A stretch of 5,652 nucleotides of DNA from Candidatus Cloacimonadota bacterium (GCA_023392795.1 JAEWNJ010000013.1:1-5652), one strand, 5' to 3'; shown: positions 1-5,480, counted from the first letter of the stretch. Numbers and translations are program-made. Notes: generated by a model not told the origin, from the letters alone.

Positions 1-1645
1 TCTCTGATAACATCCTGGTATCCAGGCTCACACCGTTCATCTCCATGGTTCCGAGCACCCTGATCAGGGGGATCTCGATGTCGTAAAACACGCTTTTCGC
101 CATACTATGTTCGATCAGGGGATGATAGACCAGATACAGCCGGAAGGTGGCCCAAGCGTCTTCCGCGGCATAAAAACAGGCATCTTCCACGCTCACCAGA
201 TCAAAGGTGATCTGATTCTTGCCCTTGCCGATCAGATCAGAAATCGGCAGCATGTTGTAGCTCAATTCCCGCGCGGCGCAATCGTCCAAAGAGAAGTTAT
301 AATCCCCGGCGTTCAAAATATATGCAGCGATCATGGTATCGAAAATCAGATTGTCCAGGATCAGCTTATGACGGTTAAACACTATCAGATCGTACTTTAT
401 GTTGTGCCCAATCAGAAGTTTGCCGGAGAGTGCATCGCGCAGTTTAGCCAGAGTTTCCCCCAGAGGGAGATTATCCGCCAATTGGTGCCCAAAGGGCAGA
501 TAGTAGGCGCGTTCGGCATTGAAACACAGCGAGATACCAACAAGTGAGGCCTGAACGGGGTCGGTCGAATCGGTCTCACAATCGATGGCGATCAGATCAT
601 GGTGGACAATTTCGTTCAGCAGGGAGGGAAGGCTTTCTTTACTTACCAGGACAGCCTCAAATTCTTTTGTCTGAACCACTTCCGTAGTAACTTCTTTCGG
701 CATTTCTTCCTCCTGAGGGGGCAGATCAAAGATATCTTCCTGGATCGCTTCTTCCACCGGGGGCGAGGCATTGCCTTTCAGAGCGGGATAACGAGCCTCA
801 ATCCGGCGCAGCAGACTGATCAATTCATAGTCTTTGAGGATACTTAGCGCGTTCCCCAGATCATTGGTGTTGAAATGCAGCTCATCCATGGCGGGGAGTT
901 CCAGATCGGCATCGCGCACAATCGTTGCCAGGTGCTTGGACATAAAAGCATTATCCCGGTTTTCTGCCAGTTTCCCCCGGTATTTGGGATTCACGTTGTC
1001 CAGATCGGCATAGATCGCTTCCAGATCGGGATAGTCATGCAGCAAGGCCTCAGCCGCCTTGGGTCCGATGCCTTTCACTCCGGGGATGTTATCTGAACTG
1101 TCCCCCACCAGTGCCAGATAATCGACGAATTGGGATGACTTTACCTGATATTTGGCGTAAATGCCGGGAGCATCTAAAGTGATATCCTTCATGGGATCAT
1201 AGAGCGTCACTCCATCCTCCACGAGCTGGCAATAATCCTTGTCACTGGTCACATACACGATCTCAAAATCACCTTTGAAGCGTTCCCCCATGGTGCCCAG
1301 GGCGTCGTCTGCCTCATAACCGTCTTTGCCGATCTGGGGCACTCTGCAGAGCTTGAAAAACTCTATGATGGGCGCAATCTGATATTGCATGTCCTCTGGC
1401 ATGGGCGGGCGGTTTGCCTTGTACTCGCGATAATCCTGATGCCGGAAGGTGGGTGCTTTGCGATCGAAGGCAATGGCTACATATTCGGCCTGCATTTTCT
1501 CAACCAGGGTCAGGAATGAATTGATCACTCCGAAGATGGCAGAGGTGTTCTCGTTGCGGCTGTTGAGTAGGGGATTGCGGATAAAAGCGAAATAGGCTCG
1601 GTACAACAGCGCTGTTCCGTCGATCAGGTATAGTTTTGGCTTCAT
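1..1645 (-). CDS. polA: DNA polymerase I, N-terminal 548 residues (partial, 3' end beyond left edge)
   Basis: DNA polymerase I fills gaps and removes RNA primers in replication and excision repair. I translated the minus strand by eye from the ATG at 1645-1643; the frame stays open to the window edge. The 5'-nuclease domain comes first (about residues 1-290). It has DGTALLYRAY at 9-18, the acidic cluster GYEADD (E111, D113, D114), SDKD (D135, D137), GDSSDNIPG (D182, D185), and a helix-hairpin-helix around GIGPKAAEALL. An acidic Pro/Glu-rich linker follows. The 3'-5' exonuclease domain keeps every catalytic residue known from E. coli Pol I: DCET (D355, E357), HNIKYD (D419) and YAAED (Y492, D496), so proofreading should be active. 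The window cuts the gene just after MNGVSLDTRML, before the polymerase fold. The start is supported by AAGGTGG at 1651-1657 (5-nt spacer). Overlapping plus-strand ORFs are shadows of this gene. Confidence 0.97.
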   Translation of the reverse strand, partial: MKPKLYLIDGTALLYRAYFAFIRNPLLNSRNENTSAIFGVINSFLTLVEKMQAEYVAIAFDRKAPTFRHQDYREYKANRPPMPEDMQYQIAPIIEFFKLCRVPQIGKDGYEADDALGTMGERFKGDFEIVYVTSDKDYCQLVEDGVTLYDPMKDITLDAPGIYAKYQVKSSQFVDYLALVGDSSDNIPGVKGIGPKAAEALLHDYPDLEAIYADLDNVNPKYRGKLAENRDNAFMSKHLATIVRDADLELPAMDELHFNTNDLGNALSILKDYELISLLRRIEARYPALKGNASPPVEEAIQEDIFDLPPQEEEMPKEVTTEVVQTKEFEAVLVSKESLPSLLNEIVHHDLIAIDCETDSTDPVQASLVGISLCFNAERAYYLPFGHQLADNLPLGETLAKLRDALSGKLLIGHNIKYDLIVFNRHKLILDNLIFDTMIAAYILNAGDYNFSLDDCAARELSYNMLPISDLIGKGKNQITFDLVSVEDACFYAAEDAWATFRLYLVYHPLIEHSMAKSVFYDIEIPLIRVLGTMEMNGVSLDTRMLSE

Positions 1646-1671
1646 GCTCACCACCTTGGCAGTCTTTTAGT

Positions 1672-1702
1672 TATGTATTTCGGGGCCGGTCTTTTGTGTC
1701 AA
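1672..1702 (-). promoter_or_regulatory. Putative polA promoter
   Basis: On the minus strand GCGCTTGACA places a perfect -35 (TTGACA, 1702-1697) upstream of polA. The -10 is less clear: AATACA at 17-nt spacing (1679-1674) or TACATA at 19-nt spacing. A start near 1666 would give a leader of roughly 20 nt that includes the polA Shine-Dalgarno. The same CTTGACA core occurs at the other promoters in this window. Confidence 0.5.
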
Positions 1703-1767
1703 GCGCTTTTCGCCTTGCCCGGCTGCTTCCTTCCTTCTGGTTCATAGTCATGTCATACACCTCTCGA

Positions 1768-1808
1768 ACACCGGTCATACGAAGGTACGAGTATTGTTCG
1801 ACCGGTGT
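1768..1808. repeat. Hairpin with 9-bp perfect arms
   Basis: ACACCGGTC at 1768-1776 is the exact reverse complement of GACCGGTGT at 1800-1808. The stem can be extended inward by ATAC (1777-1780) with GTAT (1791-1794) around a bulge of TGTTC. A competing pairing is CGAACA (1765-1770) with TGTTCG (1795-1800), so the element could switch between two folds. No T-run follows on either strand, which argues against an ordinary intrinsic terminator. It may be a protein-binding site or a mobile-repeat remnant; I do not recognise it. Confidence 0.6.
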
Positions 1809-1932
1809 ACCACATGCGTAGCACCCAGAAGATAGCAGGGAAAGGATGTATCACAATGAGATGATTTGTAAGGAGATAGATGAAGTACCCCACAAGTAAG
1901 GGGCTATAAATGAGTCCAATATCGTGTTTATC

Positions 1933-2017
1933 TTGAAATGACATAATCCATGCCCACCCACCACCCAATATTGTATGGGGCTGAAGCCCCATGCCCCTTT
2001 TGATTATGTCATTTCAA
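1933..2017. repeat. 85-bp element with 16-bp perfect inverted terminal repeats
   Basis: TTGAAATGACATAATC at 1933-1948 is matched exactly by its reverse complement at 2002-2017. The 53-bp interior holds a second hairpin, ATGGGGC-TGAA-GCCCCAT (1975-1992), and a C-rich run at 1953-1966 that is G-rich on the minus strand. Perfect arms around a short non-coding core resemble a MITE-like element, although I see no convincing target-site duplication at its borders. The remnant gene at 2033 begins only 15 bp beyond its right end, so the element lies at or next to the truncation point. A large regulatory hairpin is the alternative. Confidence 0.7.
1975..2001 (+). terminator. Hairpin followed by four T residues, possible weak terminator
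   Basis: A 7-bp GC-rich stem (ATGGGGC/GCCCCAT) with a TGAA loop is followed after GCCCC by TTTT at 1998-2001. The T-run is short and displaced five bases from the stem, and no plus-strand gene lies immediately upstream. Termination is therefore only a possibility; the hairpin may simply be part of the surrounding inverted-repeat element. Confidence 0.25.
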
Positions 2018-2032
2018 AGTGGAAACTGCCTA

Positions 2033-2194
2033 ACAAAGAGTGAAAGAATAAAAGAAGCGGATGCCATCCGGGCCAGGATCTCTGAAGGCGCCGGGATGAG
2101 CATGCCTATGGCCAATGCCTTTTGGGGAGATTGTTTTGGAGCCCCCACGGATGAATTCTGTACCCAATGGATGGTGATCAGTCCGATAGAATAG
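2033..2194 (+). pseudogene. 3' remnant of a PhnB-like VOC (glyoxalase superfamily) gene
   Basis: The frame ending in TAG at 2192-2194 encodes about 53 residues that match, from memory, the C-terminal end of PhnB-like vicinal-oxygen-chelate proteins. There is an E-A-D helix start (SERIKEAD), ISEGAGMSMPM, where the family has a Ser/Ala-Gly-Gly...MPL strand, then AFWGDCFGAPTDEF and QWMV, matching the family's FWG..FG..TD.FG..WM ending. Intact proteins are about 135-150 residues; the first two thirds are absent. The frame opens upstream to an ATG at 1991, but those codons belong to the inverted-repeat element and not to the family. The family Gly in DKFG is Cys here. I infer a decayed gene truncated at or near the 85-bp element. 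PhnB-like proteins have no single defined reaction. Confidence 0.75.
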
Positions 2195-2314
2195 ATCGCC
2201 TCAATCACGCTTCAGTCAAATTGACATCCAATGGTCGTTTGTGCCGGTTCCAAAGGGTGGCAGAACTATGGTTCAGGAATTGGCACGAATCTGCCCAATC
2301 TAACAATTGCATGC

Positions 2315-2343
2315 TTGACATTTTTGTCTGGATTCAGATCAAT
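2315..2343 (+). promoter_or_regulatory. Putative promoter of the 2362 gene
   Basis: TTGACA at 2315-2320, preceded by ATGC, is a perfect -35. At 17-nt spacing the -10 would be ATCAAT (2338-2343), which matches the consensus in only three positions. Transcription would begin about 10 nt before the GAGGT ribosome site at 2351-2355. The -35 gives this call its weight. Confidence 0.45.
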
Positions 2344-2361
2344 GCGCATAGAGGTTAATCC

Positions 2362-2898
2362 ATGAAAGCTTTAGTAATTACAATAACGTTAATGGTTCTA
2401 CTGCTTCCGGCAGTGTGCCAAACCAATACTGAGGAGGGAAAGATAATGCAACAAGTACACCAGGAACTAGCCGTAAACCTTTTTAACCAGAGCTGGGACG
2501 TCCTGCTGAAAGCGGATCGGTCTCGCAAGGATGAGGACGTGCTCTTGAACATGGTCCACGCTTCGCTGTATCATTGGCGGATGATCGGACAGCCAATCAA
2601 TATCCTGCGTGGAGAATGGATGATCGCGCATGTCTATACTCTTTTGGGGCACAAAGATGCCGCCTTGTATCACGCGGAAAACGTGATGACGCTTAAGGAC
2701 GAGATCAATCCACAGGATTGGGATCTGGCCTATTGCTATGAAGCCATGGCCCGCGTGATGGCTCTGCAGGGAGATAAGGCTGCTTTTGCCAAGTATCACG
2801 ATCAAGCGCTCAAAGCGGGTGAAGCCATCAAGGACGAGGGTGCGCGCAAGCAATTTGACAGCGATATGAACGATGAGTACTGGTTTGGGATGAAATAG
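2362..2898 (+). CDS. Secreted or dual-start helical (TPR-like) repeat protein, function unknown
   Basis: The 178-residue product starts with a hydrophobic Sec-type signal (MKALVITITLMVLLLPAVCQ); a Cys at 19 sits in a poor lipobox (PAVC), so signal peptidase I cleavage is as likely. The rest is charged and alpha-helical. From about residue 33 it resembles an uncharacterised bacterial family I remember by its pattern: HELAV..FN.SW, HASLYHW...G.P (66-78), RGEW..A.VY..L (83-95), ALYHAE (101-106) and DWDLAYCYEAMAR. The paired helices at about 85-110 and 120-155 look like tetratricopeptide repeats, which usually bind protein partners. Remembered relatives in other phyla are cytosolic and lack the signal. 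GAGGT at 2351-2355 (6-nt spacer) supports this start, but a stronger site precedes M29. It appears monocistronic. No enzymatic motif is visible. Confidence 0.88.
   Translation: MKALVITITLMVLLLPAVCQTNTEEGKIMQQVHQELAVNLFNQSWDVLLKADRSRKDEDVLLNMVHASLYHWRMIGQPINILRGEWMIAHVYTLLGHKDAALYHAENVMTLKDEINPQDWDLAYCYEAMARVMALQGDKAAFAKYHDQALKAGEAIKDEGARKQFDSDMNDEYWFGMK
2431..2448 (+). promoter_or_regulatory. Strong internal Shine-Dalgarno and ATG at codon 29
   Basis: GAGGAGG at 2431-2437 lies 8 nt before an in-frame ATG at 2446-2448. This is a better ribosome site than the one upstream of the annotated start. Initiation here would drop the signal sequence and begin four residues before the conserved domain, giving a cytosolic 150-residue form. 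Either both starts are used, or only one is the real start. Confidence 0.55.
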
Positions 2899-3194
2899 CG
2901 GTAAAGTGTCACAGAATACTCCTGATTCTTATCAATTGGACAAGTGATGCTACCGCGTTGTCTACAAATGGGATATGTGGGAACATCATTTCTGGGTTGG
3001 ACTTGGACTCCATCCGGGAGATTGCCTCAGACTATGGCAAGAGCAGGCAACTGGTCTTTAAACCGAAACCGCCGATTTGAAAAAATAAGTGAGAACGCGT
3101 ACTGAATGATTCCCGCTATCTGCAATCCACACAAAGCCCTTGACTTATTTATAGCCACAAACATACTGTTAAAAACAAGATTGCTGGAGCCAAA
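2899..3194. other. Spacer between the 2362 gene and tag
   Basis: No gene is supported apart from the tag promoter at 3140. Two frames remain open over much of it: one ends at TGA 3078-3080 and has no ATG, the other ends about 30 bp later. Neither gives a product I recognise. No hairpin followed by T residues is evident after the stop at 2898. Confidence 0.5.
3140..3167 (+). promoter_or_regulatory. Putative tag promoter
   Basis: CCCTTGACT supplies a -35 (TTGACT, 3140-3145), followed after 16 nt by CATACT (3162-3167, four of six consensus bases). The predicted start near 3174 leaves a short leader of about 20 nt carrying GGAG at 3186-3189. The sequence between the elements is AT-rich, as expected of a promoter. 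Confidence 0.55.
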
Positions 3195-3758
3195 ATGAAA
3201 GAAATATACCGTTGTCCCTGGGTAAGCCCCGACCCCTTGATGATAAAGTATCACGATGAGGAATGGGGCGTACCCCTGCACGATGACCGCAAACTATTTG
3301 AATTTCTGGTGCTGGATGCCTTTCAGGCCGGGCTTAGCTGGAGCTGCATCATCAATAAACGTGAGAACCTGCGCCGGGCTTTTGATAATTTCGATCCGCA
3401 GAAAATCGCCAAATATGGCGAAGATAAGATCGCAGCATTGCTGCATGACGCCGGTATTATCCGCAATAAAAGCAAGATAACATGCACCATTACCAATGCC
3501 AGGCTCTTTCTGGAGGTGCAAAAAGAGTATGGCAGCTTTGATAAATACATCTGGCAATTCACCGGCGGACAAACCCTGCAACCTCATAGAAAGCAGCTTA
3601 CCGACGTTCCTGCCACTTCGCCGGAGTCCGATGCCATGAGTGCTGCCCTTAAAAAGCTGGGCTTCAAGTTTGTGGGCAGCACCATCTGTTATGCCTTTAT
3701 GCAGGCGGCAGGAATGGTGAATGATCATGTGGAGGGATGCTTCAGGTTTCAGGATTGA
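3195..3758 (+). CDS. tag: DNA-3-methyladenine glycosylase I
   Basis: Tag excises N3-methyladenine from alkylated DNA, leaving an abasic site for base-excision repair in the cytoplasm. At 187 residues the product has the length of E. coli Tag and lines up with it almost end to end. The structural zinc ligands are all present: C7 (RCPWVS), H20 (YHDEEWGVP), H178 and C182 (NDHVEGC). The base-binding pocket is represented by Y19, W49 (QAGLSW) and the LDAF segment at 40-43; where E. coli has Glu38, this protein has Asp41, a conservative change. DAGIIRNKSKI is the helix-hairpin-helix-like DNA-contact region, and LKKLGFKFVGSTICYAFMQA is the usual signature near the C-terminus. The start is fixed by GGAG (3186-3189, 5-nt spacer). 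It has its own promoter and no co-directional partner within 100 bp, so it is probably a single-gene unit. No Ada-like operator is recognisable. Confidence 0.97.
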   Translation: MKEIYRCPWVSPDPLMIKYHDEEWGVPLHDDRKLFEFLVLDAFQAGLSWSCIINKRENLRRAFDNFDPQKIAKYGEDKIAALLHDAGIIRNKSKITCTITNARLFLEVQKEYGSFDKYIWQFTGGQTLQPHRKQLTDVPATSPESDAMSAALKKLGFKFVGSTICYAFMQAAGMVNDHVEGCFRFQD

Positions 3759-3808
3759 GAAAATAAGTCTGGATTCAAAAAAAGGGGGAATGCCAGTGTA
3801 AATTCTGC

Positions 3809-3837
3809 TTGACAGTTACTTCATTTGTAAAAATTAT
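3809..3837 (+). promoter_or_regulatory. Putative promoter upstream of the 3870 ORF and the lipoprotein gene
   Basis: CTGCTTGACA gives a perfect -35 at 3809-3814; AATTAT follows at 3832-3837 after exactly 17 nt (four of six -10 bases). About 30 bases running from 3790 into the -35 are strikingly similar to those running into the rplU -35, so the two promoters may share ancestry or an upstream regulator. Confidence 0.6.
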
Positions 3838-3869
3838 GCTTATGCGTTTCGGAAGGCGAAAAGGAAATT

Positions 3870-4175
3870 ATGAAAGTAGCTCATGCATTTATTAACGCAT
3901 TTGAATCTGCAAGAGTGCAGGATAAGGCTTTGTTCAGGCATTTTGGCTTTAGCACAAGCATTTTCTGGGCAGAGAATCTTGCCACCTCAAACGCACTTCA
4001 ACAAGTGCCGCAATTGTACAGGCGGTCGCCGTACCGCCTATTCTCAAATGGGCGCTACAGCGAGCGCCCGTACAAACAACGATTTCCAAAGCTCCCTTCA
4101 GTTTACACACCGCGGTTGGAGGCCCAAGCTTCACAAGACCTCAGTAGAGATGCCTATGTTTATGATAATAGATAG
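3870..4175 (+). CDS. Doubtful 101-residue ORF containing a REP element
   Basis: An ATG preceded by AAGGA (3861-3865, 4-nt spacer) and by a good promoter opens a frame to the TAG at 4173-4175. The first 50 residues (MKVAHAFINAFESARVQDKA onward) have a plausible composition. Residues 49-69 are encoded by the palindromic REP pair, which gives an Arg/Tyr-rich segment unlikely to be selected as protein. I recognise no domain. A second frame, 3883-4221, overlaps it throughout and is no better. It may be the 5' end of a gene broken by the repeat, a translated leader, or chance. Confidence 0.25.
   Translation: MKVAHAFINAFESARVQDKALFRHFGFSTSIFWAENLATSNALQQVPQLYRRSPYRLFSNGRYSERPYKQRFPKLPSVYTPRLEAQASQDLSRDAYVYDNR
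4014..4075. repeat. REP pair (BIME-like): two homologous hairpins in opposite orientation
   Basis: Left unit, read on the plus strand (4014-4039): TTGTAC, then AGGCGGT, loop CGCCGT, ACCGCCT. Right unit, read on the minus strand (4075-4050): TTGTAC, then GGGCGCT, loop CGCTGT, AGCGCCC. The heads are identical, the loops differ at one base, and both stem differences are compensated (A-T to G-C and G-C to C-G). The two heads also pair with each other, so the whole 62 bp can form a three-stem cruciform with a 10-nt linker (4040-4049). A GTA(G/C) head next to a GC-rich hairpin in paired copies is typical of REP sequences mobilised in trans by RAYT (TnpA-REP) proteins; that link is inference. Confidence 0.85.
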
Positions 4176-4217
4176 AGATAACAGTAAAAAAACCGAACAC
4201 AGTATAATGGAGGAACG

Positions 4218-5360
4218 ATGAACAACAAGCGACTTATAGTACCTATTGTTTCGCTTTTACTAATTTTGTTGGCGTTTAGCTGCGAAAAGGAAAGCACTGC
4301 ACCAGAAGATCAACCGACGGTAGCCACGCCTGCTTTCAATCCAGCGGGTGGTACTTACTCTTCGGCGCAAAATGTAACGCTCAGTTGTACTACTTCTGGA
4401 GCTACGATCCGTTATACTATCGATGGTAGTGAACCCACCTCACGTTCCACTGTTTACAGCAGTCCGATCAGTGTGTTCAACATTACAACCATCAAGGCGA
4501 AGGGTTATAAAAAAGGCTGGACGCCAAGCGCTACTGAGAGTGCCACATATACCATAAGTGGTATAACACCGGGAGAAATGATCCTTGTTCCTGGCGGTAC
4601 CTTTACTATGGGTGATACCAGAGGTGAGGGTTATAGCGATGAGCTCCCCACGCACACTGTAACTTTGAATTCCTTTTATATGGGCACGTCTGAAGTAACT
4701 CAGGCAGAATATTCCCAGTATTTAACACCGGTTGAACTCTGGTCGGATGATTCTGGTCTCGGAAGTAATTATCCTGCCTATGATGTCTCCTGGTATGCCA
4801 TTCTGAAATACTGCAATTTGCGTAGTATGGCAGAGGAGCTTACGCCGGTGTATAGTATCTCCGGCTCTACCAATCCAGCCAATTGGGGTAAGGTCCCAAG
4901 CTCTAGTGACAGCACTTGGAATGCAGCGATCTGTAATTGGAGTGCGAATGGTTATCGACTACCTACAGAGGCGGAATGGGAATATGCAGCCCGTGGAGCC
5001 ACGAACACACCGGATTATCTTTATAGTGGAAGTGATGACATCAATGCCGTGGCTTGGTATAGCGGCAACAACTCACCTTTTGCCAACAAACCCGTCGGCA
5101 GCAAAGCTCCCAATGGCTTGGGGCTTTATGATATGAGCGGTAATGTTATGGAATGGTGTTGGGATTGGTATAGCAACAGCTATTACAGCAGCAGTCCCAG
5201 CAGCAATCCGACCGGTCCTGCGAGCGGGTCGTACCGTGTGCAGCGGGGCGGTTACTGGAACGGGAGTGCCGATGGCTGCCGGGTTGCGAATCGGAGCAGA
5301 TTCTACCCGGGCATCGGCTTCGGCCTTTACGGCTTCCGGCTCTGCAGGTCAGTCCCTTAA
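4218..5360 (+). CDS. FGE-sulfatase-domain lipoprotein with a CHB_HEX-type module; candidate DGR target
   Basis: The 380-residue product begins with a lipoprotein signal ending LAFSC (Cys22), followed by an acidic, flexible stretch; it should be anchored in a membrane facing the periplasm or surface. Residues 34-113 form a chitobiase/hexosaminidase C-terminal-like beta module (FNPAGGTYSSAQNVTLS and IRYTIDGSEPTS at 64-75). Residues 118-380 are an FGE-sulfatase domain of C-type-lectin-like fold: MILVPGGTFTMGD at 121-133, YRLPTEAEWEYAARG at 246-260, DMSGNVMEWCWDWY at 305-318, RVQRGG at 340-345, GFRLC at 372-376. Of the two active-site cysteines of true formylglycine-generating enzymes, the first aligns with Gly349; only Cys354 remains. 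It is thus probably a binding protein, not an enzyme. GGAGG at 4209-4213 (4-nt spacer) fixes the start. The last ~45 codons differ in composition from the rest. No sulfatase gene is nearby. Confidence 0.93.
   Translation: MNNKRLIVPIVSLLLILLAFSCEKESTAPEDQPTVATPAFNPAGGTYSSAQNVTLSCTTSGATIRYTIDGSEPTSRSTVYSSPISVFNITTIKAKGYKKGWTPSATESATYTISGITPGEMILVPGGTFTMGDTRGEGYSDELPTHTVTLNSFYMGTSEVTQAEYSQYLTPVELWSDDSGLGSNYPAYDVSWYAILKYCNLRSMAEELTPVYSISGSTNPANWGKVPSSSDSTWNAAICNWSANGYRLPTEAEWEYAARGATNTPDYLYSGSDDINAVAWYSGNNSPFANKPVGSKAPNGLGLYDMSGNVMEWCWDWYSNSYYSSSPSSNPTGPASGSYRVQRGGYWNGSADGCRVANRSRFYPGIGFGLYGFRLCRSVP
5232..5352 (+). other. Candidate DGR variable repeat (C-terminus of the lipoprotein)
   Basis: This segment encodes about residues 339-378, the surface that DGRs diversify in C-type-lectin-fold proteins. 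By hand count, 5221-5350 is about 66% G+C against about 47-50% in 4921-5040, and A is only about 13% of 5231-5350. Codons for residues 353, 360, 362, 363, 365, 366, 368, 369 and 371 all have the form NNC, as expected if AAC codons in a template repeat were randomised at their adenines. The stretch then ends in GGCTTCCGGCTCTGC, where a constant initiation region would lie. No template repeat or reverse transcriptase is in the window. Gene conversion between paralogues is the main alternative. Confidence 0.45.
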
Positions 5361-5442
5361 ATTTTAGGTTTCTTACCTTTTTACCCTTTGTATATTCAAG
5401 GCGCAGAGATAAAGCTAAGTACTCACGACAAACTGGGGTTGC

Positions 5443-5460
5443 AGGGGGAATTTTCCCTCT
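5443..5460. other. Hairpin between the lipoprotein gene and rplU
   Basis: AGGGGGAA can pair with TTCCCTCT (one G-T pair) around a very small loop. It sits 80 bp after the lipoprotein stop and lacks a following T-run on the plus strand, so it is at best a poor intrinsic terminator. T-rich sequence at 5361-5390 follows the stop but has no convincing stem. Confidence 0.3.
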
Positions 5461-5480
5461 ACCCGCCGTTCTTCGAGTCC

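Larger units (their letters stand above)
1646..2361. other. 716-bp accessory spacer between polA and the 2362 gene
   Basis: No intact gene is supported here. Reading left to right, the spacer holds the polA promoter, a hairpin at 1768-1808, an AT-rich stretch at 1809-1932 in which I see only a weak CCCC/GGGG hairpin (about 1890-1906), an 85-bp inverted-repeat element (1933-2017), a 3' gene remnant (2033-2194), about 120 bp without recognisable content, and a promoter at 2315. The density of repeats plus a broken gene suggests a site where DNA has been inserted and lost (inference). Confidence 0.6.
3759..4217. other. 459-bp spacer upstream of the FGE-sulfatase lipoprotein
   Basis: This stretch holds a good promoter (3809-3837), an ATG with a plausible ribosome site at 3870 that opens a doubtful 101-codon frame, and the double REP element at 4014-4075. 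The bases from about 4080 to 4200 carry nothing I recognise. If the 3870 frame is not translated, the promoter would give the lipoprotein gene a long (about 375-nt) structured leader. Confidence 0.6.

Noticed and set aside
107..1096. Three plus-strand ORFs opposite polA
   Set aside because: They are antisense shadows of a conserved minus-strand reading frame whose catalytic motifs are all intact.
1753..1992. 79-codon minus-strand ORF with a hydrophobic middle
   Set aside because: Both ends are encoded by hairpin sequence (the inverted-repeat element and the 1768-1808 hairpin), there is no convincing ribosome site before its ATG, and I recognise no family.
2231..2365. 44-codon ORF overlapping the 2362 start by ATGA, suggestive of translational coupling
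   Set aside because: The likely promoter of the 2362 gene lies inside it, it has no good ribosome site, and the product is unrecognised; the overlap is probably chance.
2877..3080. Open frame after the 2362 gene, ending ...GKSRQLVFKPKPPI
   Set aside because: It has no ATG in frame, overlaps the end of the upstream gene in another frame, and matches nothing I recognise; a frameshifted extension of the 2362 gene is unlikely because that protein already ends where its family does.
4203..4208. Perfect TATAAT just before the lipoprotein gene
   Set aside because: It lies only 10 nt from the start codon and overlaps the ribosome-site region, so transcription would begin at about the ATG and omit the GGAGG; at 17-nt spacing the -35 would be AACAGT, which is poor.
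3883..4221. 112-codon ORF overlapping the lipoprotein start by ATGA
   Set aside because: It runs through the REP pair, has a Cys/Arg-rich low-plausibility composition, no ribosome site, and shares its span with the competing 3870 frame.
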